The notes under the pieces are model-generated. The model searched no databases and was not told the DNA's origin. It saw nothing but the letters and a program-made list of their open reading frames with translations. Positions 9,329 through 18,289 of a stretch of 60,500 nucleotides of DNA are shown here, one piece after another. Source of the stretch: Bacteroidales bacterium (lineage in GTDB: Bacteria > Bacteroidota > Bacteroidia > Bacteroidales > UBA932). Within the stretch, counting starts at the first letter, position 1. Every line of letters begins with the position of its first letter. The stretch is taken from contig JAFSVL010000023.1 of assembly GCA_017445015.1 (NCBI GenBank), positions 1 through 60,500 on the forward strand. Direction: 5' to 3'. Position numbers and translations under genes: made by a program.

Positions 9329-10854
9329 TAGAAATCCTGGATACGACGCTGCGTGACGGCGAACAGACGGCGGGTGTAACGTTCAACCCGAGCGAAAAAC
9401 TGGCGATTGCCCAGCTCCTTCTTGAGGAGTTGAAGGTGGACCGCGTGGAACTGGCCTCCGCGCGTGTATCCGGCGGAGAGTCGGACTCTCTGGTCAAGAT
9501 ATGCGAATGGGCCGGTGCAAAGGGCTTTTTGGACCGCATCGAAGTTTTGGGCTTCGTGGACGGCGGTCAATCCGTGGACTGGATTGCCTCCTGCGGGGGA
9601 AAAGTGGTCAACTTTCTCTCGAAGGGCTCGCTCAAACACCTGGAGACCCAACTGCGCAAAACGCCGGAGCAACACGCCGCCGATATCCGCGCCCAGGTGG
9701 AATATGCGCGCTCCAGGGGGCTGGAAGTCAATCTTTATCTGGAAGACTGGTCCCGCGGCATCGCGGATTCCCCGGAATATGTATTCTTTCTGGTGGATTC
9801 GCTCAGGGACCTTCCGATCCGCCGCTTCTTGCTTCCGGATACCCTCGGCGTACTGAATCCCTGGACATGTGCGCAGTACTGCCGCCTGATGCGGGAACGC
9901 TTCCCCGACCTGCACTTCGACTTCCACGCGCACAATGACTATGGGCTGGCGGTAGCCAATACCCTGGCCGCCGTACAGTCGGGATTCCAGGGCGTCCACG
10001 TAACGGTAAACGGCCTGGGGGAGCGGTGCGGCAACGCTTCTGTGGCGGCCGTAGCGGCGGCGCTCAAGGATATGGCGGGTGCGGAATTTTCCCTGGACGA
10101 GAGTGCCCTTACCCATGTAAGTCGCTATGTGGCAAGTATTTCCGGAATCCGTATCCCGGATAACGAGCCGGTGGTGGGGGAGAATGTCTTCACCCAGACC
10201 TCCGGCGTGCATGCGGACGGGGACCGTAAGGGCGGCTTGTATGAAAACCGGCTGGTTCCCTCGCGTTTCGGAAGGGAGCGTCGCTACGCCCTGGGCAAGA
10301 TGAGCGGTAAGGCCAATGTGCTCGAGAACCTGGACAAGCTCGGCATCAACCTTACGCCGGAGCAGGTGAAGCTGGTTACGGAGCGGGTGGTGGAACTGGG
10401 CGACAAGAAAGAAATGCTCACGGCGGAGGATTTGCCGTTCATCGTCGCGGACGTGCTGAAGAGCGGGCAGGGGAGCGACAACATCCGCATTGTCAACTAT
10501 TCCCTCCAGATTACCAAGGACATGAAGCCCGCGGCGATGCTCAAAGTTTCCATCGACGGGCAGGAATACGAAACCTCTTCCCACGGGGACGGACAGTACC
10601 ACGCCTTTATGCGGGCCCTCTGGAAGGTGTATGACCGGCTGGGGAAGAAACATCCCTTGCTTGCGGACTATCAGGTAAGCATTCCGCCGGGAGGCAAGAC
10701 GGACGCCCTGGTGGCCACCACCATCGTCTGGGATATGGACGGGCATTCCTTCAAGACCCGCGGTATCGATTCCGACCAGACCGCCGCCGCCATCAAGGCG
10801 ACCGTGAAAATGTTGAATATCATTGAAAATCTGGATATCAGTACATTGAAATGA
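9325..10854 (+). CDS. 2-isopropylmalate / citramalate synthase family enzyme
   Basis: A 509-residue acyl-CoA-condensing DRE-TIM metallolyase. It starts [15 protein letters not shown]; 'FHAHNDYG' and '[11 protein letters not shown]' carry metal-binding and catalytic residues, and the last 130 residues form a LeuA-type regulatory dimer domain with '[12 protein letters not shown]'. It resembles the second LeuA paralogue found between leuD and leuB in Bacteroides rather than canonical LeuA. It may therefore be either 2-isopropylmalate synthase or (R)-citramalate synthase feeding isoleucine. No other leuA and no threonine deaminase occur in this operon, so the specificity decides which pathway is complete here. 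It starts in an ATGA overlap with leuD and ends in one with leuB. Confidence 0.88.
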   Translation: MIEILDTTLRDGEQTAGVTFNPSEKLAIAQLLLEELKVDRVELASARVSGGESDSLVKICEWAGAKGFLDRIEVLGFVDGGQSVDWIASCGGKVVNFLSKGSLKHLETQLRKTPEQHAADIRAQVEYARSRGLEVNLYLEDWSRGIADSPEYVFFLVDSLRDLPIRRFLLPDTLGVLNPWTCAQYCRLMRERFPDLHFDFHAHNDYGLAVANTLAAVQSGFQGVHVTVNGLGERCGNASVAAVAAALKDMAGAEFSLDESALTHVSRYVASISGIRIPDNEPVVGENVFTQTSGVHADGDRKGGLYENRLVPSRFGRERRYALGKMSGKANVLENLDKLGINLTPEQVKLVTERVVELGDKKEMLTAEDLPFIVADVLKSGQGSDNIRIVNYSLQITKDMKPAAMLKVSIDGQEYETSSHGDGQYHAFMRALWKVYDRLGKKHPLLADYQVSIPPGGKTDALVATTIVWDMDGHSFKTRGIDSDQTAAAIKATVKMLNIIENLDISTLK

Positions 10855-11921
10855 GACTTAAGATTGCAGAACTGCCAGGGGACGGTATCGGTCCCGAAGT
10901 GGTGAACCAGGCCAAGAAGGCCATTGACGCCGTGGCCGGGCGTTTCGGTCACGAGGCGATCTATACTTTTGCGAAGGCGGGGGCCTGCGCCATCAACGAA
11001 TTCGGCGACGCTTTCCCCGAATCCACCTTCAAGATTTGCATGGAAAGCGATGCGGTGCTCTTCGGCGCCGTCGGCGATCCCAAATATGACAATGACCCCA
11101 CCGCGAAGGTGCGTCCCGAGCAGGGGCTGCTGGCCATGCGCAAGCAGCTCGGCCTTTATGCCAATCTCCGGCCCATCGAGACCTTCCCGGCGCTCGTGGA
11201 CAAGAGCCCGCTGAAGAAGGAACTGGTGGACGGAGCGGATTTCCTCTGCATCCGGGAACTTACCGGCGGAATGTACTTCGGCGAGAAGGGCCGCCTGGAC
11301 GGTGGCGATACCGCATTCGACACCAATATTTATCATCGCTATGAAATCGAGCGTATCCTGAAACTGGGCTTCGCGTACGCCGGCCGCCGCAGGAAGCACC
11401 TGACGGTCGTGGACAAGGCCAATGTCCTGGAATCCTCGCGCCTCTGGCGGCAGATTGCAAAGGAAATGGCGCCGCAGTATCCGGACATCGCCGTGGATTA
11501 TGTGTACGTGGACAATGCGGCGATGCAACTCATCCGCTGCCCGAAGTCCTTTGACGTCATTGTCACCGAAAATACCTTCGGCGATATCCTGACCGACGAG
11601 GCCAGTTGCATTACCGGCTCGATGGGACTGCTCGCTTCCGCCTCCATCGGTGAGCATACCGGAGTCTTCGAGCCCATTCACGGCTCGTATCCGCAGGCGG
11701 CGGGCAGGGACATCGCCAACCCGCTGGCGACGATTCTTTCCGCGGCGATGATGTTCGAATATGCCTTCGGCCTCAAGGAAGAGGGCGCGCTGATGCGCCG
11801 CGCCGTCGCCGCCTCCATCGACGAGGGCTTCGTCACGGAGGACCTTGCCGCCCCCGGCGCTCCCGTTTACGGCACCTCCGCCGTCGGAGACCGTGTGGCG
11901 GAATTGATAAGTAGATTATAA
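10851..11921 (+). CDS. leuB: 3-isopropylmalate dehydrogenase
   Basis: A 356-residue NAD-dependent beta-decarboxylating dehydrogenase. '[10 protein letters not shown]' opens the protein, 'DNAAMQL' and '[14 protein letters not shown]' are the metal and substrate motifs, and '[12 protein letters not shown]' precedes the NAD site. It oxidises 3-isopropylmalate to 4-methyl-2-oxopentanoate, and related enzymes also accept 3-methylmalate. The start overlaps the preceding stop by 4 bp. Downstream comes a 200-bp gap that holds the second structured repeat. Confidence 0.95.
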   Translation: MRLKIAELPGDGIGPEVVNQAKKAIDAVAGRFGHEAIYTFAKAGACAINEFGDAFPESTFKICMESDAVLFGAVGDPKYDNDPTAKVRPEQGLLAMRKQLGLYANLRPIETFPALVDKSPLKKELVDGADFLCIRELTGGMYFGEKGRLDGGDTAFDTNIYHRYEIERILKLGFAYAGRRRKHLTVVDKANVLESSRLWRQIAKEMAPQYPDIAVDYVYVDNAAMQLIRCPKSFDVIVTENTFGDILTDEASCITGSMGLLASASIGEHTGVFEPIHGSYPQAAGRDIANPLATILSAAMMFEYAFGLKEEGALMRRAVAASIDEGFVTEDLAAPGAPVYGTSAVGDRVAELISRL

Positions 11922-11932
11922 TCGATGAAAAA

Positions 11933-12050
11933 TAAGTTGCTTCGGTTTTCAGACTACGCTCCTTCGGAGCTATCCCTCCCATCGCAAGCGATGGGCCCCT
12001 CCCTCTAACGTCGCGAGGGTGCCGACGGTCTTCAAACCTGAAGCAACTTA
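11933..12050 (+). repeat. Structured intergenic repeat, copy B
   Basis: About 90% identical to the element at 8604-8714 and in the same orientation. The arms are TAAGTTGCTTCGGTTT and AAACCTGAAGCAACTTA, with one bulged T. Hairpin 1 changes from GCCCC/GGGGC to GCTCC/GGAGC, hairpin 3 from CCCAC/GTGGG to CCCTC/GAGGG, and a closing-stem A-T pair becomes G-C. These paired changes keep every stem. The element lies between leuB and ilvE. Confidence 0.9.
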
Positions 12051-12121
12051 ATTACAACAATGGTAAGGTGGCTGAATTTGTGAAAAAGCGGAATTTCTAA
12101 AGAATCGGTATTAAATAAATT

Positions 12122-13162
12122 ATGGCAGAGCAATTGGATTTTGGAGCGCTGGGATTCAAGTACAGGAAGACCAACGTTATCGTATGCAGTTATTTCAAGG
12201 ACGGAAAGTGGAGCGAACCGCAGGCGCAGACCGATTTCGATCTGCATTTCAGTGCGTTTGCCGGTGTTTTCCACTATGCGAATTCCTGCTTCGAAGGCCT
12301 GAAGGCCTTCCGGGGTGTGGACGGCAAGGTGCGCCTGTTCCGTCCGGACGAGAACGCGAAGCGCCTGCAGCGCAGCGGTTCCCATCTTGACATGGCGGTC
12401 CCCTCGGAAGAAATGTTCATCGACATGTGCCTGCGCGCCGTAAAGGAGAATATCGACTTCCTGCCGCCCTACGGCTATAATGCGTCGATGTACCTGCGGC
12501 CGGTGCTGATCGGCTGCAATCCGCAGTTGGGCATCGCTTCATCGACGGAAGTACTTTTTGCCATCATGTGCGCACCGGTGGGCAGTTATTCCGGCGCGGC
12601 GAGCCTCAGCCCCGGTACGGCGGTTATCGCCCGGAATTACGACCGTGCCGCGCCCAACGGGACGGGAGCCTTTAAACTCAGCGCAAATTACGCGACCTCG
12701 CTGCATCCTTACAATATGGCGCACCGGCAGGGCTATCGGGAACTGCTGTTCCTCGACCCTGCCACCAAAACGCATATTGACGAATTCGGCTCTTCCAATT
12801 TCCTGGCCATCAAGGGAAATGCCTATGTGACCCCGCTTTCCGACAGCGTGTTGCCCTCGATTACCAACAAGAGTCTCCAGACGGTGGCGGAGGATTTTGG
12901 CCTGAAGGTGGAGAAGCGCCGCGTTCCCGTGGAGGAACTCGCCGAGTTCGATGAGGTGAACGCCTGCGGTACGGCGGTCGTGATTACGCCGGTCTGCAGC
13001 GTGGACGACAAACTGCGTCTGGAAGATACGGAGGTCGTCCATACCTACCGTTTCGGAGAGCCGGACAAGTGCGGCGCTATCAGCGAAAAGCTGTACAAGC
13101 GGCTGCGCGGGATTCAGGACGGTTTGGAAGAAGATACACATGGTTGGTGTTTATATCTATGA
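12122..13162 (+). CDS. ilvE: Branched-chain amino acid aminotransferase
   Basis: A 346-residue fold-type IV PLP enzyme that transfers the amino group from glutamate to the 2-oxo acids of valine, leucine and isoleucine. The PLP lysine lies in 'GAFKLSANYATSLHP'. 'FYHYANSCFEGLKAF'-type sequence (here FHYANSCFEGLKAF) and 'DEVNACGTAVVITPV' are typical of the eukaryote-like BCAT group common in Bacteroidota. It follows the second structured repeat, with no strong promoter visible, so read-through from leuB is likely. Its stop overlaps iorA in an ATGA. Confidence 0.95.
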   Translation: MAEQLDFGALGFKYRKTNVIVCSYFKDGKWSEPQAQTDFDLHFSAFAGVFHYANSCFEGLKAFRGVDGKVRLFRPDENAKRLQRSGSHLDMAVPSEEMFIDMCLRAVKENIDFLPPYGYNASMYLRPVLIGCNPQLGIASSTEVLFAIMCAPVGSYSGAASLSPGTAVIARNYDRAAPNGTGAFKLSANYATSLHPYNMAHRQGYRELLFLDPATKTHIDEFGSSNFLAIKGNAYVTPLSDSVLPSITNKSLQTVAEDFGLKVEKRRVPVEELAEFDEVNACGTAVVITPVCSVDDKLRLEDTEVVHTYRFGEPDKCGAISEKLYKRLRGIQDGLEEDTHGWCLYL

Positions 13163-14742
13163 GAAAACTATTACTAGGTGACGAGGCGGTGGCGCTGGGG
13201 GCGCTGGATGCCGGACTGTCCGGGGTGTATGCCTATCCCGGTACGCCTTCGACCGAGGTGACGGAATTTATTCAGGCGGATGCCCAGGCGCGGGAAGAGG
13301 GCGTACACAGCCGCTGGTGTACCAACGAAAAGACCGCGATGGAGGCGGCGCTCGGCATGTCCTATGCCGGCAAGCGGGCCCTCGTGTGCATGAAGCACGT
13401 GGGGATGAACGTCTGCGCGGACGCTTTCGTCAATTCCGCCGTTACCGGCGTGAAGGGCGGTGTGCTCGTGCTGGCGGCCGACGATCCTTCGATGCACTCG
13501 TCGCAGAACGAGCAGGATTCGCGCTTTTATGCGGGCTTTGCCATGGTGCCGCTGCTGGAGCCTTCCTCCCAGCAGGAAGCCTATGATATGGCGGCCTACG
13601 GTTTTGAACTATCCGAGCGCCTGGGGCTTCCGGTGGTGCTGCGCATGGTGACGCGCCTGGCGCATTCCCGTGCTTCCGTGCAAACCGCCGGAAAGCGCAG
13701 GACCGCGAACCCGCTCGGCCCGTCGTCTGACCGGGGATGGGTGCTGCTTCCGGCCATTGCCCGCCGGCAGTATCTGAAACTCATCGACAAGCAGCGGGCG
13801 ATGCAGGATTCTTCCATCGAGTCGCCCTATAATGCGCTCTCCGGTGAAGGGGAGCTGGGGATTATCGCCTGCGGTATCGCCTATAATTATGTGCAGGAAG
13901 CGCTGGCGGCGGGCGGCCGGAAAGCGCATATGCTCAAGGTCTCCCAATACCCCCTGCCTGAAAACTTGATTGCCTCGCTGCGTGCTGCGTGCAGTGAAAT
14001 CCTTGTGGTCGAGGACGGGCAGCCGGTCGTGGAAACGGGTGTGAAGGCCCTTCTGGGAGCGGATTATCCTGTTCATGGGCGGCTTGACGGCCGTCTGCCC
14101 CGCACGGGAGAACTGACCCCGGACAACGTGGCGGCGGCGCTGGGGCTGGATGCCCCCGGGGTCATTCCCGTTCCTCCGCTGGTGACGGGGCGGCCCCCGC
14201 AGTTCTGTCAGGGTTGCGGCCACCGCGACGTGTATGCGGCGTTGGGCCGTGTCATGGCGGATTTTCCGGAGGGCCGCGTCTTTGGCGATATCGGTTGTTA
14301 TACCCTCGGTGCGCTGCCGCCTTACAGGGCCCTTGCTTCCTGCGTGGATATGGGGGCTTCCATAACGATGGCGAAAGGCGCCGCAGACGCCGGACTTTTC
14401 CCCGCCGTGGCCGTCATCGGGGACTCGACCTTTACGCATTCCGGAATGACCGGACTGCTGGACGCCGCGAATGAAAACGCGCCCATTACGGTGGTGATTT
14501 CCGACAACCTCACTACGGCGATGACGGGGGGACAGGATTCGGCCGGAACCAGCAAGTACGAAGGCATCTGTGTGGCGCTGGGTGTGGATCCCGCGCACGT
14601 GCGGACGGTCGTGCCCCTGCCCGCGAACATTCCCGAAATCGAGCGCCTGCTGCGCGAAGAGATTGCCTACAAGGGGCTTTCCGTGATTATTCCGCGCCGT
14701 GAATGTATCCAGACGGCACGCAGGCATGCAAAAAAGAAGTAG
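13159..14742 (+). CDS. iorA: Indolepyruvate ferredoxin oxidoreductase alpha subunit, short form
   Basis: A 527-residue subunit of a 2-oxoacid:ferredoxin oxidoreductase acting on aryl- or branched-chain pyruvates. 'DAGLSGVYAYPGTPSTEV' is the N-terminal pyrimidine-binding domain. 'CQGCGHRDVYAAL', 'GDIGCYTLGALPPY' and 'VIGDSTFTHSGMTGL' form the TPP domain. The protein ends 'RRHAKKK' without the CxxCxxC ferredoxin tail that the longer archaeal IorA proteins carry, so electrons must pass through another carrier or subunit. The start at 13159 lies in an ATGA overlap with ilvE; the longer frame from 13069 only adds ilvE antiphase sequence. It is coupled to iorB and a CoA ligase. Confidence 0.93.
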   Translation: MRKLLLGDEAVALGALDAGLSGVYAYPGTPSTEVTEFIQADAQAREEGVHSRWCTNEKTAMEAALGMSYAGKRALVCMKHVGMNVCADAFVNSAVTGVKGGVLVLAADDPSMHSSQNEQDSRFYAGFAMVPLLEPSSQQEAYDMAAYGFELSERLGLPVVLRMVTRLAHSRASVQTAGKRRTANPLGPSSDRGWVLLPAIARRQYLKLIDKQRAMQDSSIESPYNALSGEGELGIIACGIAYNYVQEALAAGGRKAHMLKVSQYPLPENLIASLRAACSEILVVEDGQPVVETGVKALLGADYPVHGRLDGRLPRTGELTPDNVAAALGLDAPGVIPVPPLVTGRPPQFCQGCGHRDVYAALGRVMADFPEGRVFGDIGCYTLGALPPYRALASCVDMGASITMAKGAADAGLFPAVAVIGDSTFTHSGMTGLLDAANENAPITVVISDNLTTAMTGGQDSAGTSKYEGICVALGVDPAHVRTVVPLPANIPEIERLLREEIAYKGLSVIIPRRECIQTARRHAKKK

Positions 14743-14745
14743 TTT

Positions 14746-15312
14746 ATGAAAAAAGATATCATACTTTGCGGCGTCGGCGGGCAGGGAATCCTGTCCATAG
14801 CGACGGTCATCGGAGAGGCGGCGACGGCTGCCGGCCTGTATCTCAAGCAGGCCGAGGTGCATGGCATGAGCCAGCGGGGCGGCGACGTGCAGAGCCATCT
14901 GCGCCTTTCCTCGGAGCCCATTTACAGCGACCTGATTCCTCTCGGCGGGGCGGACCTCATCGTCTCCATGGAACCGATGGAAGCCCTGCGTTACCTGCCT
15001 TGGCTGGGCGCGGAGGGAACGGTCGTCACCGCATCCAAGCCGCTGGTGAACATCCCCGACTATCCGGAAGAAGCCGCCCTGCACGCAGAACTCTCGAAAG
15101 TGCCGCATCTGGTCTGCGAAGACATCGATGCGATGGCCGCGAAGGCCGGGAATCCCCGGGGCGCGAACATGGCCTTGCTGGGCCTGGCGGCCCCTTATAT
15201 CGGTATATTGGATAGAAATGCCCTCCGGGAGGCCATGAAGCGCGTATTTACACCCAAGGGCGAGGCTGTCGTTGCAATGAACTTGAAATGCTATGATCTG
15301 GAACAGTCATAA
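14746..15312 (+). CDS. iorB: Indolepyruvate oxidoreductase beta subunit
   Basis: A 188-residue gamma-type 2-oxoacid oxidoreductase domain. 'LCGVGGQGILSIATVIGEAA' and 'EVHGMSQRGGDVQSHLRL' are diagnostic. It forms the CoA-side partner of IorA, converting a 2-oxoacid plus CoA to acyl-CoA, CO2 and reduced ferredoxin, or the reverse. It starts 3 bp after iorA, and its last 20 bp overlap paaK, which supports a stable functional unit. Confidence 0.94.
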   Translation: MKKDIILCGVGGQGILSIATVIGEAATAAGLYLKQAEVHGMSQRGGDVQSHLRLSSEPIYSDLIPLGGADLIVSMEPMEALRYLPWLGAEGTVVTASKPLVNIPDYPEEAALHAELSKVPHLVCEDIDAMAAKAGNPRGANMALLGLAAPYIGILDRNALREAMKRVFTPKGEAVVAMNLKCYDLEQS

Positions 15313-16603
15313 AGAATGTATGTCGAGGGACGAGATGAGCGCCCTCCAAGGGAAACGCCTTCATAAAGTGGTTTCCTATGTATATCATAATGTTCCCTTT
15401 TACAGGGCGAAGATGCAGGCGATGGATGTGTCTCCTGACGATATCCGCACCATCGAAGATATCACCCGGCTTCCCTTTACCACCAAGCAGGACATCCGGG
15501 ACAATTATCCCTTCGGCCTGCAGGCGGCGCCCAAGAGTGAAATCATCCGTATCCATGCATCGAGCGGGACGACCGGGAAGGCCACGATCGTAGGTTATAC
15601 GCGCAAGGATATCGAAATCTGGAGCGAATGCATGGCCCGCTGCCTTACGGCATACGGCGTGACGCGCGACGACCTTTTCTCCGTCGCCTACGGCTATGGC
15701 CTCTTTACCGGAGGACTGGGCGTGCATTACGGTGTGGAAAACATGGGCGCCTCGGTCATCCCGGCATCGACGGGCAATACGGAGAAGCATATCGGCCTGA
15801 TCCGGGACCTGGGCGTCACGGGTATCGCCTGCACGCCGTCCTACGCATTGCACCTGGCGGAGACGATGGAGGCCCTGGGCGTCCGCAAGGAAGACCTGAA
15901 ACTGCGTGTCGGGGCATTCGGCGCCGAACCCTGGACGGAGCACATGCGCCGCGAAATCCAGGAAAGGCTGGGGCTGAAGGGCTATAACCTGTACGGTCTG
16001 AGCGAAATCATGGGCCCCTGCGTGAGTTATGAATGCGAATGCCAGACGGGCTCCCATATCTGTGAAGACCATTTCTATCCCGAAATCGTCGATCCCGCCA
16101 CACTGGAGCCGCTTTCGCACGGGAGGGAAGGCGAACTGGTGTTCACGACACTGACCAAGGAAGGCATGCCGCTGCTCCGTTACCGGACCCGTGACCTGTG
16201 TTCGCTGCTTGAAGGTGAATGTGAATGCGGACGCACCGAAGTGAGGATGGGGCGGATACTTGGCCGAAGCGACGACATGCTCATCATCCGCGGCATCAAC
16301 GTATTCCCTTCGCAGGTGGAAAGCGTGCTGCTGGGTATCCCGGAATGCGCCCCGCGTTTCAAGCTGATCGTCGAACGGGAAGGCAACCTGGACGCCCTTA
16401 CCGTACAGGTGGAAATGCGCCAGGAATACTTCGCGCAGGGCTTCGACACGCTGGCCCCCGTCACGGAACTGGAGAAAAAGGTTGCCTCCAAATTGAGGGG
16501 CGTGCTGAGCATCTCCGCCCGTGTCCAGATCAAATCCCCGGGAGCCATCGCCCGGAGCGAGGGGAAGACCGTTTTTGTAGAAGACCGCAGAAAACTTAAA
16601 TAA
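15293..16603 (+). CDS. paaK: Phenylacetate-CoA ligase
   Basis: A 436-residue adenylate-forming enzyme. The AMP-binding P-loop 'IHASSGTTGKATIVGYT' is near residue 90, 'YGLSEIMGP' near residue 240, and 'GRSDDMLIIRGINVFPSQVE' marks the hinge and C-terminal lid. It activates arylacetates, and possibly branched acids, to CoA thioesters. Next to iorAB it could feed reductive carboxylation (acid to acyl-CoA to 2-oxoacid to amino acid), or it could recover ATP when amino acids are fermented. The ATG at 15293 gives the family-typical 'MIWN' start, although it overlaps iorB. Confidence 0.93.
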   Translation: MIWNSHKECMSRDEMSALQGKRLHKVVSYVYHNVPFYRAKMQAMDVSPDDIRTIEDITRLPFTTKQDIRDNYPFGLQAAPKSEIIRIHASSGTTGKATIVGYTRKDIEIWSECMARCLTAYGVTRDDLFSVAYGYGLFTGGLGVHYGVENMGASVIPASTGNTEKHIGLIRDLGVTGIACTPSYALHLAETMEALGVRKEDLKLRVGAFGAEPWTEHMRREIQERLGLKGYNLYGLSEIMGPCVSYECECQTGSHICEDHFYPEIVDPATLEPLSHGREGELVFTTLTKEGMPLLRYRTRDLCSLLEGECECGRTEVRMGRILGRSDDMLIIRGINVFPSQVESVLLGIPECAPRFKLIVEREGNLDALTVQVEMRQEYFAQGFDTLAPVTELEKKVASKLRGVLSISARVQIKSPGAIARSEGKTVFVEDRRKLK

Positions 16604-16613
16604 CACCGCAACT

Positions 16614-17012
16614 ATGCAACAATTATCTGTTTTTATGGAAAATTCCTCCGGCAGCCTGCTGCGTGTGCTGGAGAAACTGGGTGCGCATCACATCCAGTTG
16701 CACGCCATCAGCGTGGCCGATACTGCCGATTATGGCATCTTCCGCATCATTTGCAATAACCCGAAGGAGGCTTTCAAGGTGCTGGAGCAGGAGGGGTTTG
16801 CGGCGTCGCTGACCGAGGTCATCGTGCTTGAGGTGGAAGACGTCCCCGGTGCGGCATCCCGGCTCCTCAGCGTATTTGCACAGGAAGGGCTCAGCATCGC
16901 TTACCTTTACTCTTTCCACTATGAGGGCCGGCAGGCGCTTGCCTTCCGTACCGACGACCGTGACCGTGCGCGGAAAATCATTACCGCTCATTCACTGACA
17001 GAAATCATTTAG
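16614..17012 (+). CDS. Tandem ACT-domain protein
   Basis: A 132-residue protein made of two ACT-like halves: 'LSVFMENSSGSLLRVLEKLG' opens the first and 'VIVLEVEDVPGAASRLLSVF' the second. There is no catalytic domain, so it probably senses amino acids. Such genes commonly follow paaK in Bacteroidota and are thought to regulate the Ior/PaaK pair, but the ligand is unknown. It lies 10 bp after paaK and 5 bp before metY. Confidence 0.85.
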   Translation: MQQLSVFMENSSGSLLRVLEKLGAHHIQLHAISVADTADYGIFRIICNNPKEAFKVLEQEGFAASLTEVIVLEVEDVPGAASRLLSVFAQEGLSIAYLYSFHYEGRQALAFRTDDRDRARKIITAHSLTEII

Positions 17013-17017
17013 AATTA

Positions 17018-18289
17018 ATGAAAAAAGGAACCGAATGTGTGCATGCCGGATACAGTCCGGCGAACGGCGAGCCCCGGCAGATGCCGATATGCCAGAGTAC
17101 TACCTTTAAATACGAGTCATCGGATGCGATGGGCCGGCTGTTCGACCTTGAAGAACCGGGATATTTTTATACCCGCCTTCAGAATCCCACCAATGACCGG
17201 GTCGCGGCACGCATCGCCGCGCTGGAAGGGGGCGTGGGCGCCTGCCTGACCTCCAGCGGGCAGGCCGCCAACTTTTTTGCCTGTTTCAACATCTGCGAGG
17301 CGGGCGACCACATGATCGCGGTGGCCAATATCTATGGAGGTACCTTCAATCTGTTCGGCTGGACCTTCCGTAAAATGGGCATCGATGTGACCTTCGTCGA
17401 AATGGATGCGGACGAGGCCGCGCTGGAAGCGGCATTCAAACCCAACACCAAACTGGTTTTCGGCGAGACCCTCACCAATCCCGGCGTGCGCGTGCTGGAC
17501 ATAGAAAAATTCGCCCGCGTCGCGCACCGTCACGGCGTGCCGCTCATCATCGACAATACCTTCCCTACGCCCGTCAATTGCCGTCCCATCGAATTCGGCG
17601 CCGATATCGTCACCCATTCGACCACCAAGTATATGGACGGTCAGGGCGTCGCCGTCGGAGGCGTGGTCGTGGACAGCGGCAGATTCGACTGGACGGCGTA
17701 TCCGCAGCGTTTTCCCGGCCTCTGCACGCCGGACGCTTCCTATCACGGACTGGTTTATACGGAACGCTTCGGCAATGCGGCCTACATCACCAAGCTCGTT
17801 ACCCATCTGATGCGGGATCTGGGCAGCATCCCCTCGCCGCAGAATGCCTTTTACCTGAATCTCGGCCTGCAGACGCTCCATGTCCGCATGAAGCGGCATT
17901 GCGAAAGCGCCCTTGCCGTCGCGAAGTTCCTTGAATCCCGTCCGGAAGTGGCCTGGATCGAATATCCCGGCCTCGAATCCGATCCCTGTCACGCCCTGGC
18001 GCAGAAATATCTGCCCGGAGGCAGTTGCGGCGTAATGGCTTTCGGCCTCAAGGGAGACCGTGCGCGTGCCGTGCGGTTTATGGATTCCCTGAAACTGGTT
18101 ACCATCGAAACGCATGTGGCCGACTGCCATACCTGTATCCTGCACCCCGCTTCCCACACGCATCGCCAGCTCAGTGATGAACAACTCCGTGAGGCCGGCG
18201 TGCGCCCGGACCTGATGCGGCTGTCCGTCGGTCTGGAGGATGTGGAAGACCTGATTGCCGATATCCAACAAGCCCTGGACAAAAAATGA
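17018..18289 (+). CDS. metY: O-acetylhomoserine sulfhydrylase (aminocarboxypropyltransferase)
   Basis: A 423-residue Cys/Met-metabolism PLP enzyme that makes homocysteine from O-acetylhomoserine and sulfide. The PLP lysine is in 'DIVTHSTTKYMDGQGVAVGG' and the phosphate-binding loop is 'SSGQAANFFA'. The N-terminus 'GTECVHAGYSPANGEPR' and the family length (about 420-430) support MetY rather than cystathionine synthase. Its stop overlaps metX, the enzyme that supplies its substrate. Confidence 0.93.
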   Translation: MKKGTECVHAGYSPANGEPRQMPICQSTTFKYESSDAMGRLFDLEEPGYFYTRLQNPTNDRVAARIAALEGGVGACLTSSGQAANFFACFNICEAGDHMIAVANIYGGTFNLFGWTFRKMGIDVTFVEMDADEAALEAAFKPNTKLVFGETLTNPGVRVLDIEKFARVAHRHGVPLIIDNTFPTPVNCRPIEFGADIVTHSTTKYMDGQGVAVGGVVVDSGRFDWTAYPQRFPGLCTPDASYHGLVYTERFGNAAYITKLVTHLMRDLGSIPSPQNAFYLNLGLQTLHVRMKRHCESALAVAKFLESRPEVAWIEYPGLESDPCHALAQKYLPGGSCGVMAFGLKGDRARAVRFMDSLKLVTIETHVADCHTCILHPASHTHRQLSDEQLREAGVRPDLMRLSVGLEDVEDLIADIQQALDKK

